Below are positions 22,711 to 36,799 of a DNA stretch of 64,000 bases, piece by piece (the first letter of the stretch is position 1; every line of letters starts with the position of its first letter). The notes beneath the pieces were generated by a model. It did not search any database. It was not told the origin of the DNA and was given only the letters and a program-made list of their open reading frames with translations. The DNA comes from Ustulina deusta (taxonomy: Eukaryota; Ascomycota; Sordariomycetes; Xylariales; Xylariaceae). The stretch is from positions 1 to 64,000 of the forward strand of contig JAJNNX010000056.1 of the NCBI GenBank assembly GCA_023159155.1, written 5' to 3'. The position numbers were made by a program, and so were the translations under genes.

Positions 22711-24400
22711 ATGCCTCGTAAGGGTCATGTTAAAGTTCGAACAGGCTGTCTGACTTGCAAGTTGGGTCCTCCCGTCGCCCATCTCCCTCCGCCCTCCTAT
22801 AGCCCCTACGACCCGCTTGTTCTACTGGCTGATGAAACCATTCGCTGGTTCTCTAGAGTCCGAAAGGTGAGATGTGATGAATAAAAACCGTCCTGTAGAC
22901 GCGTGAGTACTCAATGAGATTCGTGTAATAGATCTCTACATTTCAACAGCCTGCTAGCTTGAGCTATCACATCGAACCACTTGCTGCGATTAGATATATC
23001 AATGCTGCTGCTCACTGACCGAGTTGTGCCATTTCTTCCTCTTCTAGTATGCGAGTAGGGGACGGAAATGTGACGGCTACACACCAGTCTCAGCATCTTC
23101 GGTCCTATCATGGCATCGACCGCGTCACCTATTCCCCAATGTGCATGATGCTTCGGAGCGGCGTTGCTTGCAATTCGTTGCCGAGGTCGCCGCCCCGGTC
23201 TTGTCTGGTCCGCTCGACCCCTATTTTTGGACCCATCTCGTTCTTCAGTTCAGCCAAATGGAGGATGCCATCCGGCATTCCGTCGTAGCGGTCGCGTCGC
23301 TTTATGAGCAGGTCTATCATCATCGAGACACGACTTGACCGCAACCTGATGATAGTCTGGTCCTCTCACATTGTAATGCGGCTATTCAACATCTCAAGAC
23401 AATGGAAAACGAGTCATTAGTCTTGCTAGTCTGCATTCTTTCTGTCTGTATCGAATTCCTTCGCGGCAACCGAGCCGCAGCAACCGAGCACAGCCAGCAC
23501 GGCATCTCCATTCCGAAGAGGGTGGAAGAGACCTTCCCATGGGCTAAAAAGCATTTATTTCCCATATTTCGACGCCTGGGCGTGCTACCTTTCTTTTTCC
23601 GCGCTGTCGACCGCGCACAACAACCTAACCTATTTTATCTGGACGACACCATCCTTCCTTTTCTACTTTTAGCGATGCGCAGTTCTGCCTCGATGGGATA
23701 CTTGGTCGCACTGTTCTTGATCCGACGTTGTGACGTCTACCGTCTTGGCTATATGATACAATAAGGCAGTTTCTCCTGATCTAATCGCCGAGCGAGATCT
23801 TACTCGTACCTTGCTTGATAAGTGGCATTTGGATTTTGTGCAACTAGGGTCCAAATCACCCGAGCCGATGTTGGCTTGTATTCATCGATGCAACATGTTC
23901 ATGCGATAATCAGGTATGTCCCGTGTGGGTAGAGACACCCTTCGAATTCCACGAAACCGCGTGCGACGACTGCCTCGATATTTTTCACTCGTGTAGTCGA
24001 ATCAGCCACCGCAGTAGAATCTTCCAACTACTGCCCCAGACCCGTTGAATTTACTTTTGAGGTGGGTTTTATACCGTGACGAAGTAAAGTCACGATGAAA
24101 TGCCACTGCCTTGAGACAAGGTTGCTGGCGCTGTCGTTGATGAAGCGTTTAGGAGCGGCTGGAGAGAATCTGTGGGAAATGGTTACGCTGTTCGCCTCGG
24201 CGAAGAGTATCGTCGAAATCGAGCACGGCACAATCCTAAATGACGATGGGCAACTATCCGGCAACCCCTCTCGCCCGGGCCTCCCTCCGGACGAGATGAG
24301 GATACGCGATGTTACCACTGAGCCGCAGCCCCTTGGGCAAATAGTGGACGGAGTAGAAAGGATCGGTAGACGGAGAGGGCTTTTTCATGTGAACCGTTGA
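22711..24400 (+). pseudogene. Zn2Cys6 transcription factor pseudogene
   Basis: Begins MPRKGHVKVRTGCLTCK, the canonical start of a Zn2Cys6 regulator. Splicing 22761-22856 (weak GTTGGG donor) and 22903-23047 rebuilds CLTCK-VRKVRCDE-stop-KPSCRR-YASRGRKCDGY: the six-cysteine cluster carries a TAA at 22882-22884 and a Tyr (TAT, 23048-23050) where the fifth cysteine belongs. Downstream, segments typical of the fungal regulator middle region can be read (QFVAEVAAPVLSG, QFSQMEDAIRHSVVAVASLY, then SLVLLVCILSVCIEFLRGNR) but are broken by a TGA at 23336-23338 and later stops and frameshifts. A final open stretch ends at 24400. Intact, it would have been a nuclear DNA-binding regulator. Decay is beyond doubt; its end lies about 75 bp from the outer LTR element. 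Confidence 0.8.
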
Positions 24401-24469
24401 TGACCGTATTTATGTTCGATCCGAGTTTCCCCCTCAACCCTCCTGGGCATGGGATACCCCAGGGGTAGT
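24401..24469. other. Short flank between regulator pseudogene and outer element
   Basis: Normal-GC sequence (69 bp) leading directly to the target-site duplication of element C. It contains no gene. Confidence 0.5.
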
Positions 24470-24474
24470 GCAAT
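24470..24474. repeat. Left target-site duplication of element C (GCAAT)
   Basis: GCAAT immediately precedes the left LTR start (TGTGATGG) and is repeated at 50177-50181 directly after the right LTR end (GTGACA). Confidence 0.9.
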
Positions 24475-24592
24475 TGTGATGGTATGAGTAGATCAATCTA
24501 AGTATATTAGAGTTGTAGAACGGATGGAGGATCCGTACTGTGGCTACTATGTACATACTGCTATTTATAGTGGATATGCGGGTTATGTAACA
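24475..24592 (-). repeat. Left (3') LTR of element C
   Basis: 118 bp, TGTGATGG...TGTAACA. It aligns without gaps to 50059-50176; all differences I counted (about 20) are transitions. It retains more G:C pairs than the right copy. Confidence 0.9.
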
Positions 24593-27500
24593 ATCTGCCC
24601 CTAAAAAAAAAGAAAATGCCATGTTTCTGTAGCTATAGTAATATATCCGTAGTAATTATTCCGGATAATCTACTTATATAATCTTAGTTCTATTACTTCT
24701 ATGTTTGTACTTATGCTTTTTTGTTCTTAAATTTCTGTACTAAACTAATATTTTTGCCTAACTATTTAGTACTAAGCTATTTGTTAAATTTATAACTAAA
24801 GCTTTTATATTTTGTTAAATATTAGGATTAGTTTTTAACTTTTTTAGTAGCTATAATATGTTTTTTAAAATAATCTATTATATAGATTAAATTAATAAAT
24901 AAAAATAAACAGCTATACTTATTAAATATAGCTAGTTTAAAATGATCTATTAAAATAATATTATAAATTTATATATTATATTAAAATAAATTTAACCTAT
25001 AAACTAATATGCTAATTTTATTAAAAATATAAAAAAGTCTAATATATTATTATAATATTTTTAGTCCTAATATTAAAATAAAAAAAATACTATATTTTTT
25101 ATAAAACTTAAAAAAAACTTAATTATTAATATTAAAAAATTTTAGTTATTTTTAAGCGTTATAATGCTTTTTTATAGTTATAAACGCTAAAACTATAATA
25201 TTTGCTGCTTTAATCTATATAATAATAAAAAAATTAACTATTTAGTTTTATAAAATGTTTAATAATATATAAATATATTTATAATACTAATAAAAAAAAA
25301 ACTATAAGCTAACTTGTTTAAAAATTTATTTATTATAATATATTTAAAATTATTATGCTTAAACTATAACTAAAAAAATATTTAAAACTATTTAGTTAGA
25401 TTATTTATAGTATAAATATAATATTAAAAAATTAATTATACTATTTATATAATAATTTTAGATTAGCTGTTAGCTTATAGGTGATATGCTATAATATATA
25501 ATAATCTAGTACTAAGTTTTTTTTAAACTACTAATTAAAGATCTAATAAAAACTTAAAGTTTTGGTTAAAAATAATAATTTTAAAAATTTCTTATTTAAT
25601 AATAAAAATTTTTTTTAATTAAAGCTTAGCTTTATTATTTAGCTATTTATTTTTTATTACTAAGTATAAATTAAGCTTTTTTAATTAGCTTATATATAAC
25701 TATTATAATAGAATTAAAACTATTTATAGCTGAAAATAAAACTATAATAAAATTAATTATAATCTAATAATATAAATATAATAAAATAAAAATTAGTTAT
25801 AAATTTTTATAAAATTTATATTTATATAACTATAGAACTTAGTACTTTAGGTATTTATTAATATATTTTTTAAAACGTTTTAACTTTTAATAAATATAAA
25901 ATAATTAAAAAAAGTATATTAGTTTTTTATAACTAATATAATTAAGTTTATAAATAATATTCTAAAAATTAAAAAAATATAACTATAAAATATAAAAGTA
26001 GTTTGTAGTAATATTTATTTAAAACTATAATAAATTTTTATTAATATAAAAAAGCAAGCTAGCTTAGTTCTAGGGTACTAGCGTAGCTTTTTTTTTTAAT
26101 ATATTTAACGTTATTTTAAAGAAAAGGTCTTTTAGGTAACTTTTTAAAAGCTAATTTTTAAACTTTAGGTTAATTATAATTAATAAAACTAAATCTTGGG
26201 TTAGGTTGCTTAGCAAAATATTAAAATCTATATTAATATTAAAATTATTTGATTTAAGATTAGCTGTTTATATTAGTAGTAGTTAGATTTGCTGCAGTAC
26301 TTAATATATAGCCTAGTGCTTCTTGCGATTATTTAGCAATTAATCTAAATTACTAGAATTTATTAGGTTAAAGTTAGTAATATAATATAAAAAAATTTTT
26401 AGGAGCTTACTAAATATATTAAAAATAATATAATATTAACCTAGCTTATAAAAAACCTATATTTTAAATTAGCTAATATATTCTAATATTTAAATAATTT
26501 ATTTATTAGTATTGTTTATTGCTATAAAATTTATAATATTTAACTATTTTTATAAGCTTAGAATATTTTTATAATTAGTAAAAATAATTAGTAAAAAGAC
26601 TTTTATAATATTAAACTAATAGTAATATTTTTTAAAAAACTAAATAAAATTATATAGTTCTATTTTAATAAGTTAATATTTTATTTTAGTATTAGTTAAA
26701 AAAAAAAAAAAAAAAACTATAGTTTAAATAGTATGTTTTAAAAAATAATTAATAATAATTTTATTTTGTATTATTTTAAAAATAACTTTATTTTTAATAT
26801 AGTATATTTTTATACTTATATTGTTAGCAAATATATTAAAATTAACAAATAATTATTAAACTAGTAAATAAAAAACTAAAAAAATATTATTAAAAAAAGC
26901 TTTTTTAATTTATATAAATATTATATATTTTTTTTTAGTAAAAAAAACAAATATTACTATAATAGCTTATATATATTAGATATGCTTAGATTAACCTAAT
27001 TTGGCCCGCTTAAAAAGCTTGGTTTTATATTTTTAAAAAAGTTTAATAAAGATCTTATATAATAAATAAGTAGTTTTTAACTAGGTTATAAAGCTAATAA
27101 AAATCTTTAGATCTTTAAATATTTTTAGGAATTTAAGCTTTTTAATTATATTAAACCGTTTAATTATAGTTATTATATTAAAAAAATTAACTAATTTTTT
27201 TAGTATAACTATGGTAAAAAATCTAATATATAATTTAAAAGATCTTATACTAATATTCTTATTATAAAATATTGCAAGAATATTTTATAAGTTATAAATA
27301 TAATTTTTTAATATAGCAAATAAGATAACTATATTATTATAGTATAACCTAGCAACTATATTTTATAAAAAAAAATCTATTTAATACTATATATATATAT
27401 TATTATTTTTATAGCTTATTATAGTATATATAAATATATATTGCTTTTTATATATATTAATCATAAAAGCTTACTATAAACTTAAGTAGATTTTTTATTA

Positions 27501-27616
27501 GTAATAAAATATAATAGTATTAAGGATTATCTAATATAGTTTATTAGTAATATAATTTATAATTTTATTTTAGGTTTATATTAAATAAGTATTTTAAAAA
27601 ATAACTTTATTAAATA

Positions 27617-27621
27617 GTTTA
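27617..27621. repeat. Left target-site duplication of element A2 (GTTTA)
   Basis: GTTTA precedes the LTR start at 27622 and recurs at 46411-46415 right after the LTR end. Confidence 0.85.
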
Positions 27622-27837
27622 TATTACGATCAGTTAAATAAAGCTTCTATAGCTAGTTTATTAATACTATAAACAAAGACTTTAAGCTAAAAAAGAAAAA
27701 AAAAAAGAAAAAAAGTTAGAGTTTATAAAATAGGTAGATATAGACTTTGTATATATAGCTATAGAGTTAAGTTAGTCTATGCATAGATTTTTTATTTTAT
27801 TGCTATATAGGTTTAGAGTTCTTATAAGTTTTGCTAA
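27622..27837 (-). repeat. Left (3') LTR of A2, outer 216 bp
   Basis: Matches 46176 onward position for position. The remaining 19 bp of this LTR lie at 40557-40575, beyond the inserted element B. Confidence 0.85.
27834..27837. repeat. Left target-site duplication of element B (CTAA)
   Basis: CTAA just before element B recurs at 40553-40556 just after it. Both copies correspond to CCAA of the uninterrupted LTR (GTCTTGCCAAGACTG near 46382-46396) after C-to-T change. Confidence 0.8.
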
Positions 27838-28204
27838 TAAAATAGAGCAGGGCTCCTAATCGGCGTGTTGTACACTAAAACCAACCAAACTTACCTAATT
27901 ATCCCGTATTGGACTATATTTTTTAATTCGCAGATTTTTGTATAGATTAGGTTAAGATCTAATACGTAAATATAAATAAAAACGCAATAATTAATTAATA
28001 AAAACAAATTTTTAACTTTTATTTAGTATTTTGTATTAATTATTTGTTTGTTTATAACTCCTTAAAAAAAAAGTTTTTTATAGTTTTAAATAAAAACGCG
28101 CGCTTTTTATATTTTTTGTTTTATAATTTCCGAAGTTTCTAAAAATATGTTTTATTTTATAACTAAAGATTTGTTTTTTGTATGTATGTACTAGCTTTAT
28201 TGCA
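27838..28204. repeat. Left terminal direct repeat of element B
   Basis: 367 bp, aligning gap-free with 40186-40552. The outer (left) 65 bp are less mutated than the right copy; the inner 130 bp are much more mutated. Confidence 0.9.
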
Positions 28205-28439
28205 AACTTTCTAAATTATTGGGTTTTTGTTCTTAGACTATAATAATTAACTTAAACTATAACTAATTAGTTATTTATTTTTTTTAGATCTTTATTGTTA
28301 AGCTTTCTTAGTTTTTATGTTTATTTTTAATAATTTAACTTTTTGTTTTTTTTGTATATTTAGTACTTTTTAAGCAGCTTTTTAATTTTTAGGTTTTTTA
28401 GTATTTATTTAATTAATTATATATATTTATAAATTATAT

Positions 28440-30480
28440 TTTTTTTAGAACTTTTAACTAGTAAGGAAGTTTAGTATAAAATAACTTTTTATACTGCTAT
28501 ATGTATTATTTTTTTAAAATATAGAAAGAATCTACTAGTAAGCAAGTCTTTTATAAATTATAGCTTAAGTTTTTTTAATATTAAAAAAGAGTTAGTACTG
28601 CTTACTAAGATCGAATATATCGAAATACTTGCGTTTTTAACTAGGTTTTTTAGGCTTAAGTATAGCTACTAGAGCATTTTTTAATTAGCTTTGCGTTAAC
28701 TTTTTAAGTAATCTAGCAACTATTGTTTTTTTATAAGTGGACTAAGAAGCAAAAATATTTATTATAAAAAAATCCGATTTGATTTAAAAAAGAAATCTAT
28801 AAAATATATTTTGCATACTTATATTATTACTTATTAACTAATCAGCTTTATAAAATAAAGTAATTATTAATTATTTTTTTATTTTAAATAGTATTAACTA
28901 GAAAAGGGGCTTTATTTTAGTAACTATAATCCTAGTATATAATTTTATTTTTCTAATAATATTTAAGCAATTTTTTATAACTTTAATGCTTATTACTAGG
29001 TTATTAAATATTAACTTTTAATTATTAAGTTATAGATTTTTAAAAAAAATATTTAAGTATTTAAAAAATAATACTATATAAATAATATATACTAGACTAT
29101 AGCTTTATTAATTATTTTAGGTATATATAAGGAAGCTATATATATAAAATAAAAAAAATATATTAGAAAGCAGCTTTAAGGTTTATTAATTAATAATATT
29201 TTTAAAAGTTTGCATTTAGTAATTATAAACAAATTATTAGTATTTTTTGTTTTGCTTAGGAACCAAGTTAATAAAGTAGGTAGTCCGCTCTTATTTATTA
29301 ATAATTATAATAAAAAAATAATTTGATTGGTTGCTACTTGCTTTAAAAAGCCTAAATTTATTAAGTATTATTTATTTAATTTTAAAAATTAATATAATTA
29401 TAACTATTTTTTTGTTAAGTTTTATAAATTAAGCAATAGGATAATTAAGTAGTTTAAATAATTATTTATAAACTATTTTTATGTTTAGCCTATAGAGCTA
29501 AATAATAAGTTATGCTTTAATATTTATAGTATTAGTTTAGGTATATTGTTTCTATTTAATTATTGTATTAATAATCCGAGTAATAAAACTATTAGTTATT
29601 TAGATGTTTTTAGAAATAAAATAAAAAATTAGTTATTTTTTGAAAAATTTGTTATTTATATGTTAATAATTGTTATAAAAGGGCGTATTAATAAGAATCC
29701 TGATTTTACTAGCTATTAAATACTGCAATAGTAAAGGAATGTTTTTATATTTTGGGTTGTACTAATTATATATTTTTGTAATTAAATCTTATAAGTATTT
29801 GTAATACTTTAAGTAAAGTTTTATAAGTTAGAAATTAGTAAATGGAATGATTAGCTAGAAAATTAACCAATTTTATTAAAAGATTAGCTGGGCTAGCTAG
29901 ATCAATTAAGTTTGTGACTAGAAATCTAGGACTGGCTTTTTTGTATAGACTATAATATAGTTTTTGTAATATTTTAATAAATTGTTTTATATATTTTTGT
30001 TTAAATTATAGGGTTTTTTATCTATAGTGTTTATTATTTTTTCTTAAAGCTTTGGTTTATAAAAAGCTAGAAGTATATAAGTTCCGCAGAAATAACTATA
30101 ACGCTAGCTATTATTTTGTTAAATGCTAGGGATTAATATTGCAAGCTTAAGTCCGGGTAAGTAACCGTTAAATAATAATTCTTAAATGCAGTTAAAGGCA
30201 ATAAAAATTTTTCGGTAGGCGTTAATTATTGTACTATTATTAATAAAATCTATAATATATAGTATTTTTTGTTTAATATTATAGATTATAATAAATTAAT
30301 AATTAGGAATATACCTAGCTTTAGTTGCCCTAATTGCTCCAAATATTGTAAAACTAGTAGATCTATTCTGTTTTTTAAAGAATTAAAAAATAAAATAGTT
30401 CTTATTAAAGCTTTTGTTTTAAATCTAAAAAAATATTTATATAAAAGTGCTTTTAAATATTACTTATAGTTCGAAGTAAC
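28440..30480 (+). pseudogene. RIP-broken coding tract 1 of element B
   Basis: In one plus-strand frame (codon starts as for the ATG at 30269) the sequence stays protein-like for about 2 kb, with stops nearly all TAA/TAG where Gln, Trp or Arg would be plausible. Readable pieces include RNQVNKVGSPLLFINNYN (about 29260-29315), NKTISYLDVFRNKIKN (about 29582-29630) and a Cys pattern SCPNCSKYCKTSRSILFF (about 30320-30375). The last 66 codons (30269-30469) are fully open. Single-frame conservation implies a former long protein; I do not recognise it. Confidence 0.45.
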
Positions 30481-33143
30481 TAATTGCTATAATAATTAGT
30501 ATACTAACTTTTGATATATTTAGTTACTAATACTGTTATGCTTTTTAGAATATATTAATTAGTCCGGGTCTAAGCAAGTTATAAAAAGCTTAAGTTATAA
30601 TGCCTAGGGGAGTTTTATAGTTATATAAAGCATTTTTATGTTCTTAGCAAAAATAAAGTAGTAGTTTTTTATTATAATAACTTATATATAGCGGTTTATT
30701 TAGTAATATATATTATACTAGCTTAGATAATATAATAGTAATAATATTATTAAAAAAAGTATATATATTTTTTAGATCTTTTTAGTAATATTTTAAATAG
30801 GTTAGTTAAAATATTTTAGGTATAATAATTTAAAATAATAATGTTAGGATAAGCTGATTATATAATAGCTTTAATATTAGAGCAGGGTATTAGTTCTATA
30901 TATTAATAATTAGAAGTATAAATAAAATATAATAAATATATAGTTTATATATTAATAAATAAGGTCTAAGAACTAGTAGTATAAAGTATATTAGCCGGAG
31001 GGTAGGTGGTTAAAAGCTAAGTGTAAGGTCTGCCAAGCTAGTATAAGTCTGGTTGGTTTATATTACTTTTTTGTAAAGATTTTGTTAGTTTTTTTTTAAT
31101 ATAAGTTATTATTAAAAGAAAGTGCTAATTAGGGCTTTTCTACTTATATTACTTTATAAAAAGTAATATTTATTAGTTTTGTATAAGTTAGCTGTTTTTT
31201 TTTAACTTATTTACTTATTTTTTTATATAGATTATATTTATATTTATACTTTTTTATATTTCTAATTTTATTTATTTGATCTATAGTAATTGGTTTATAT
31301 GTAATATATTGCAATATATATTTTTATTTTTTGTTATTTTTTATAATATTTAGTAATTAGTTGTTTTAAAGCAAAAAGCGCATGCTAGCTTTTTTTAGTT
31401 ATTTTTATCCGCTATATAATTACTATTTTTATATTAACTATACTAAATGCTATATAAATATATTTATGTTTGGTTAGATTGCTAATAAGCAGTTAGAGCT
31501 TTAAGCTTTAATTGTTTTATAAGTTAATCCAAAAATTTAAACAATTCAAAAAAAAGCAAGTATTACTAATTAAAATACATTTAAAGCTTTTATATTAACT
31601 AACCTGCTATTATATATATTAAATCTTATATATTATTTTTAGTTATACTATTTTACTGCTAGCAAGCCTAACGCTTGATTGTTTTTTTTTTTTAATTATA
31701 AAGATCTTTTGTTCTGAGCTAGCTTATATAATTCTGATTTTTTATTATAATTAATTAAAAAAAAACTACGTTATAAAAAACGCTTTAATAGTTAGATGCC
31801 AATTAAAACAATACGTACTAGAGCTAATAAATATTTTAATTAAGCTAATTAGTATATAAGTTATATTTTTAAAACAACTACTATACTATTTTTTTTATTA
31901 CTTAGTACTAAATTATAGCATATTATATATTTCTAGTTAAGATCTAGTATAGCTTTAATAATTCTAGTTATATTTTTTTTAAACATATACTTTTTTGGAG
32001 CTATAGTTCTAAAACATATAGTATTACTAAAAAACTTTAATAAGCTAACAAAACTATACGCTATTTAAAAAAAAGCTTTTAAGTATAGTTAAAATAAATA
32101 TTATAGCTTTTTTAATTAATACAAATAAATAAGCTTTATATTCTTTTTTTAACTTTTATATATAGCTAGTAGAAATATTTAATAATAATTACTAGATTTT
32201 CTATTATTTTATTATTAAAGCTTTAAATAGCTATACTACTAGTTAATATATATACTAGAATATTTATTTTTTATTTTTTATAGTGTTTAATAATAAAGCT
32301 ATGTTTAAAGTAGTTATAATATTTGCTAGTAAGTTTATACTTTTTTATATTAAGCTGTATTATAGTAGCTTATTTAGCAAATATTTTTTTATAATATTTG
32401 ATTATTTAGTATAAGTAATAGTACTTGCTATTTAGTTAACTAGAATTTTTAATTTTATTTTTTGCTGGTTATATATTTATTAATTCTAAAAGTTTAAAAG
32501 TAACAATTGTTTTAGAATATGGCTGTTTTTTAAATATAGGTTAATAAATCTTTTGTAGTCTAGCGTTTATAGCAATTGTGTTTATTTAGTTAGCTAGCCG
32601 GACTATAAGTATTATGTAGGCAATACTAAATATGTTTATTTATATACTATAGTAACTTAAAAAAATAAAAATAAAAATTTAAATAAGTAGAACAGCCCAA
32701 AGAAGTTTTTAATTTAGGCTGATTAAATAGAGATTATTATATGTTATTTTATATATTTTCTAGTTGATTTGCTTATAAGGCAGTAGTAAGGTTGTTGTTT
32801 TGGAATAGGTTCCTAGGAGTAAAAAGGTAGCATAGAAATAATAAAAAAAGGCAAAAGTGTAAGTAGTAGGTATTGCTTTATAGTAGATCTAAACTGATTA
32901 GGATAATATTGTTATAGTATGTAGTGCTAGATTTATGGACTTTAGTTGCGTTTGTTTTTTTAGTTTTTAAATTTAAAAAAATATTGTTTGCTAATTAATA
33001 GATTTTTTTTTTAATTATAAATTATTAAAGCTTAAATACCTAGTTTTTAAGTCTGTTTTAATTAGGATTTTAATTTGATATAATAAAGCTTTATTGCTAA
33101 TAATTTTTTAATTTTTTTTAATTGTTTTGTTTATATTTTAATA

Positions 33144-33350
33144 TTTTTAGCTTGTTTAAGCTATATTATAGTTTGTTTAAGCTATGTTTTAGCTATGTTT
33201 AGCTATGTTTTAGGTTATATTTAAATATATTTAAGCTTGTTTAAGCTATGTTTTAGCTGTATTTAGCTATATTTTGGGCTTTATTTAGTTTTTGTTTGGT
33301 TATATTGTGGCTTTGATTAGGGCTGTTTTAGCTATATTTGTATTTTTTTT
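33144..33350. repeat. Imperfect short tandem repeats inside element B
   Basis: About ten imperfect units of a TTTAGCTATG/TTTAAGCTATG type with 15-25 bp spacing. They could be a degenerate repetitive protein segment or simple-sequence expansion. Confidence 0.55.
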
Positions 33351-36300
33351 ATAGTAGTTGTTCTTTAGTAAGCCTATTGTTTATTTATTAGTAGTAGGGT
33401 TAACTAGTTTTTAATATTTAGTTTTATTTTTAATAAATAGTTATAGGCTGTTTAATATATAAGTTTTTGCTTTTATATATTTTTTTAGCTTTTTTATTTT
33501 TTATTTTTTATTTTTTTTTTTAGATGCTATAAAAAATAGGCTTTTTTATTTATATAAGAGTTTAGCGTTTTAAAATTTATTGTTGTTTAATAAAATGTTA
33601 AATATAAAAACAAGGTTTTTTTTTTTTAAAGCTATAGGGCGGACCTTGTAAATATATCGCTAATTAGTTTATTTTATAGCTTAGCGTCTTTTTTTAGTAA
33701 TAATGCGTTAGACCTTAGCTATATTTTTTTTTTTTTTTGAATTGTTATACTTTGTATACTAGGAGGGATATATAATTAAGGGTATTTTATTAATTAATAA
33801 TCTGCTATATTAGGATAACATTTTTAATTAGTAAAACTAGTAATTAGTTATAAACTATTTTGTATATGCTATAGTTATAGTATTGAGTAATAGTTTTATT
33901 GGTTTAGATTATTTTATTAAATTGTTTAGTTTAGCTTTTTTTTATTTTTTAAGTTATTTTTTTAAGGCTATTAATAACTGCTTTATAGTTTAATTTAATA
34001 AGTTTTTAGTTTTAGGGGTAGTATATTGCGTTATAGGTTATTATAAATCTAAGTTATGCTTTAGCTATTATAACTTTTTTTTTGTTTTTGGAACTATTAT
34101 TATATTTGATTTTAATAGGAGTGCTGTACTAATAAATAATATATTGCTTAATAAATTAAGCAATATTTTTAGAATTAGCTAATTAGAGTAGTATTGTTTT
34201 AAAGTAAGCTAATATTTTATATTTAGCTTTAATAATTATTTTAAACCTATTGTTGTTAGGTATAAATTAAATATTAAGGATTTAGTTTATGAGTATATTT
34301 TTAGCTTTATTGTAGTAGTATTTTTTTTTAGATCGCTTGTCTTATGTTTGCTAGTATAGCTTATAGTTTTTTAGAGCATTTTTAATATTTTTGTATAGGT
34401 TTTTTTAGTAGTATTAGGTAGTAATTCTATAGTATATAGAGTTTTAGTTTTAATATTTTAGTTATATATAGCTTTTTTAAAGGAGGTATTTTTAATTATT
34501 AAAGTTATTAATATAACGTTAGATCTAATATAGTAGTTTTGTTTTTTTTTAGAAGCAATTTTTGTAAACAAAGAATTAAAGGGCTTAATTTTTATAGATT
34601 TTTTTTTGTATTATTATTGTAAAGCGATTAAGCAGGCTTTTAGTAGTAAGATATATTGCTAATTTTTATAAATATATTGACTATTTTTGCTCTAGTTTAA
34701 GGGGGGTATTAGTGTTTAAAGCAATTATTGGTTTAATTATTATAATATAAAGTTAGAAATTAATAAAATTTTTTATATTTTTTTTTATTAATTATTTAAT
34801 TTATTTAATAGTTTTTTTAGTTTGTATGATAGTTTGTCTGTTGCTATATATTTTTTTTTAGAGATATAGTATAATTTAAAGTTGAACATTTTAATAAAAG
34901 TAACCTATTGGGTTAGAACTGCGCTAAATAATGCAAAAAATCTATTGTTTAGCTAAGTAATTAGTACTTTTATATTTGTTTTTAAGTAAAATCTGATTTT
35001 ATATAAATAGTTTTATAGTTAGCAAAGAGTTTTAATAACCTTTAGGTACTCTTTTTTTGTTGTATTATAATTTAATTTAGGTATTTTTTAAGTTTTTAAT
35101 TTATATTTAAATAGGTATATTTTATTTTTGATTAATTAATAGAGTATAGCGCTTTATTTTTTTTTGAAGCGTTAATTTTTAGTTAGATTTTTTTGGTTTT
35201 GTAATCTAAAGTAATTAAGCAAAAAATAATTATTAAAGCTTGTTATAGTATTATTATTGCTTATTTTTAATTATTTTTTTAAACAAACTTAATATTATAT
35301 TAAAAAAGTATAGTTAGTAGGAGTGCTATTATAGTATATGTTTTTATTTATATTTAATAATAACTATTTATTTTTAGAAAGGCTTTTATTTTTATAATAT
35401 TGCTGCATGCTATTTATTTTAGAATTTTAAGTATTTTAGCCCTTATAGGTTTGCGGCTATTAGTTTTATAGAGGTATTTGATTAGTATTATTGTTAGCTT
35501 ATATTATTTGTTTTTAATACTGCTTGTAGTAGTATTTATTAATTTGAAATTTAATAAAATTGTATTAATATTTTTAATATATTTAAAAATAAATTGCTAT
35601 ACGCTAGAAGCAACTTTTTAATTATTATAATAAATAATAAGCTTTTTAATTCTTATATTATTAAAGAATAGTTTGTATTTTTTAGATATAATATTATATA
35701 GTATTCGGCTAATTATTTTAAAGAAGTGAGCTACTGAATTTGTTGCGTTTTAAAAAAGTGTTATTATTTATAGAATTCCAAGTAGTATAAAAAAAGCTAT
35801 TAGTGCTTAACTAAAAAGAAATAGAAATTCTTGATTATATTTAGAAAAGAAATTAATTATTAATAGGATTTTATATATAGCAAATTTTTTAGCAAATTTG
35901 TTGTAGCTTTTTAATAAAAAAGTATGTTAGATTATAACTATGTTTAGTTTAGTAGTAAAGTTAATTAGTTTAAGCTTTTTATTTTTTTTTTTTATTATAA
36001 AGTATATGTTCTAATATATGCTATATATTTTTTTAATATATTATTTATAAGTTAGGTTTTAAGTATATTTAGTACTTTTTTTTATAGTAGTACAAAAATA
36101 AAGATTTTTTTTGCTTGCTAAGCTTTATATAGTATTATTTGGATTTTATATAGTAGTGCAATTTTATTATATATTTTTTTGATTTTGTTAAAATTTTAAG
36201 CTAGAATTATTTTATATTTATATAATACTTTAACTAGGAGCTTTTTTTTTTAATTAGTAAGTTTTAATGTTTTTATATTTTTTTTGATTTTTTAGAAGCG

Positions 36301-36799
36301 TTTTTTAATTAATTAAGTTTTTTTAGGTTATATAGCAAAACATAAGTAAATATTTAAATAAATCTTTTTTTTTTTGGATGTTTTGTCTAGTTTGTACTAA
36401 TTATATATTTTTGCTAGAGCTTTTTTTTTATAGTTAATTAACCCTAAAAGTACGGAACTATTATATTTTGTATTATTAACTAGGTAGATTTTTTTTAATT
36501 TGGGCTTATATATTATAAATATTAAAATAAAAGGAAAAAAAAATGTTATTTGTTTGGCTTTTAAGACTTTTGCTTTTTTTGCTTTTTTTATAGTTTTATA
36601 AATAATAGTTCTAAAAATTATTAAAAATTTATTGTTTAATAGAGTATTTATAAAAAAAGTATTATTGTTTAGTTTTAATATTTGGTTTATATAGTTTATA
36701 GGTAGCTGATTAGTATTATAAAAATGTTTTTATATAATTTTATTATTTAGGTTTAGTGCTAAGTTAAAAGTTATTTTAGTAATACATAGTAAAAATAAG

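Noticed and set aside
30269..30469. Open 66-codon frame with a Cys-rich motif in the AT-rich block, as a separate gene
   Set aside because: It continues upstream in the same frame as a longer stop-riddled tract, so it is the surviving end of a degenerate element protein.
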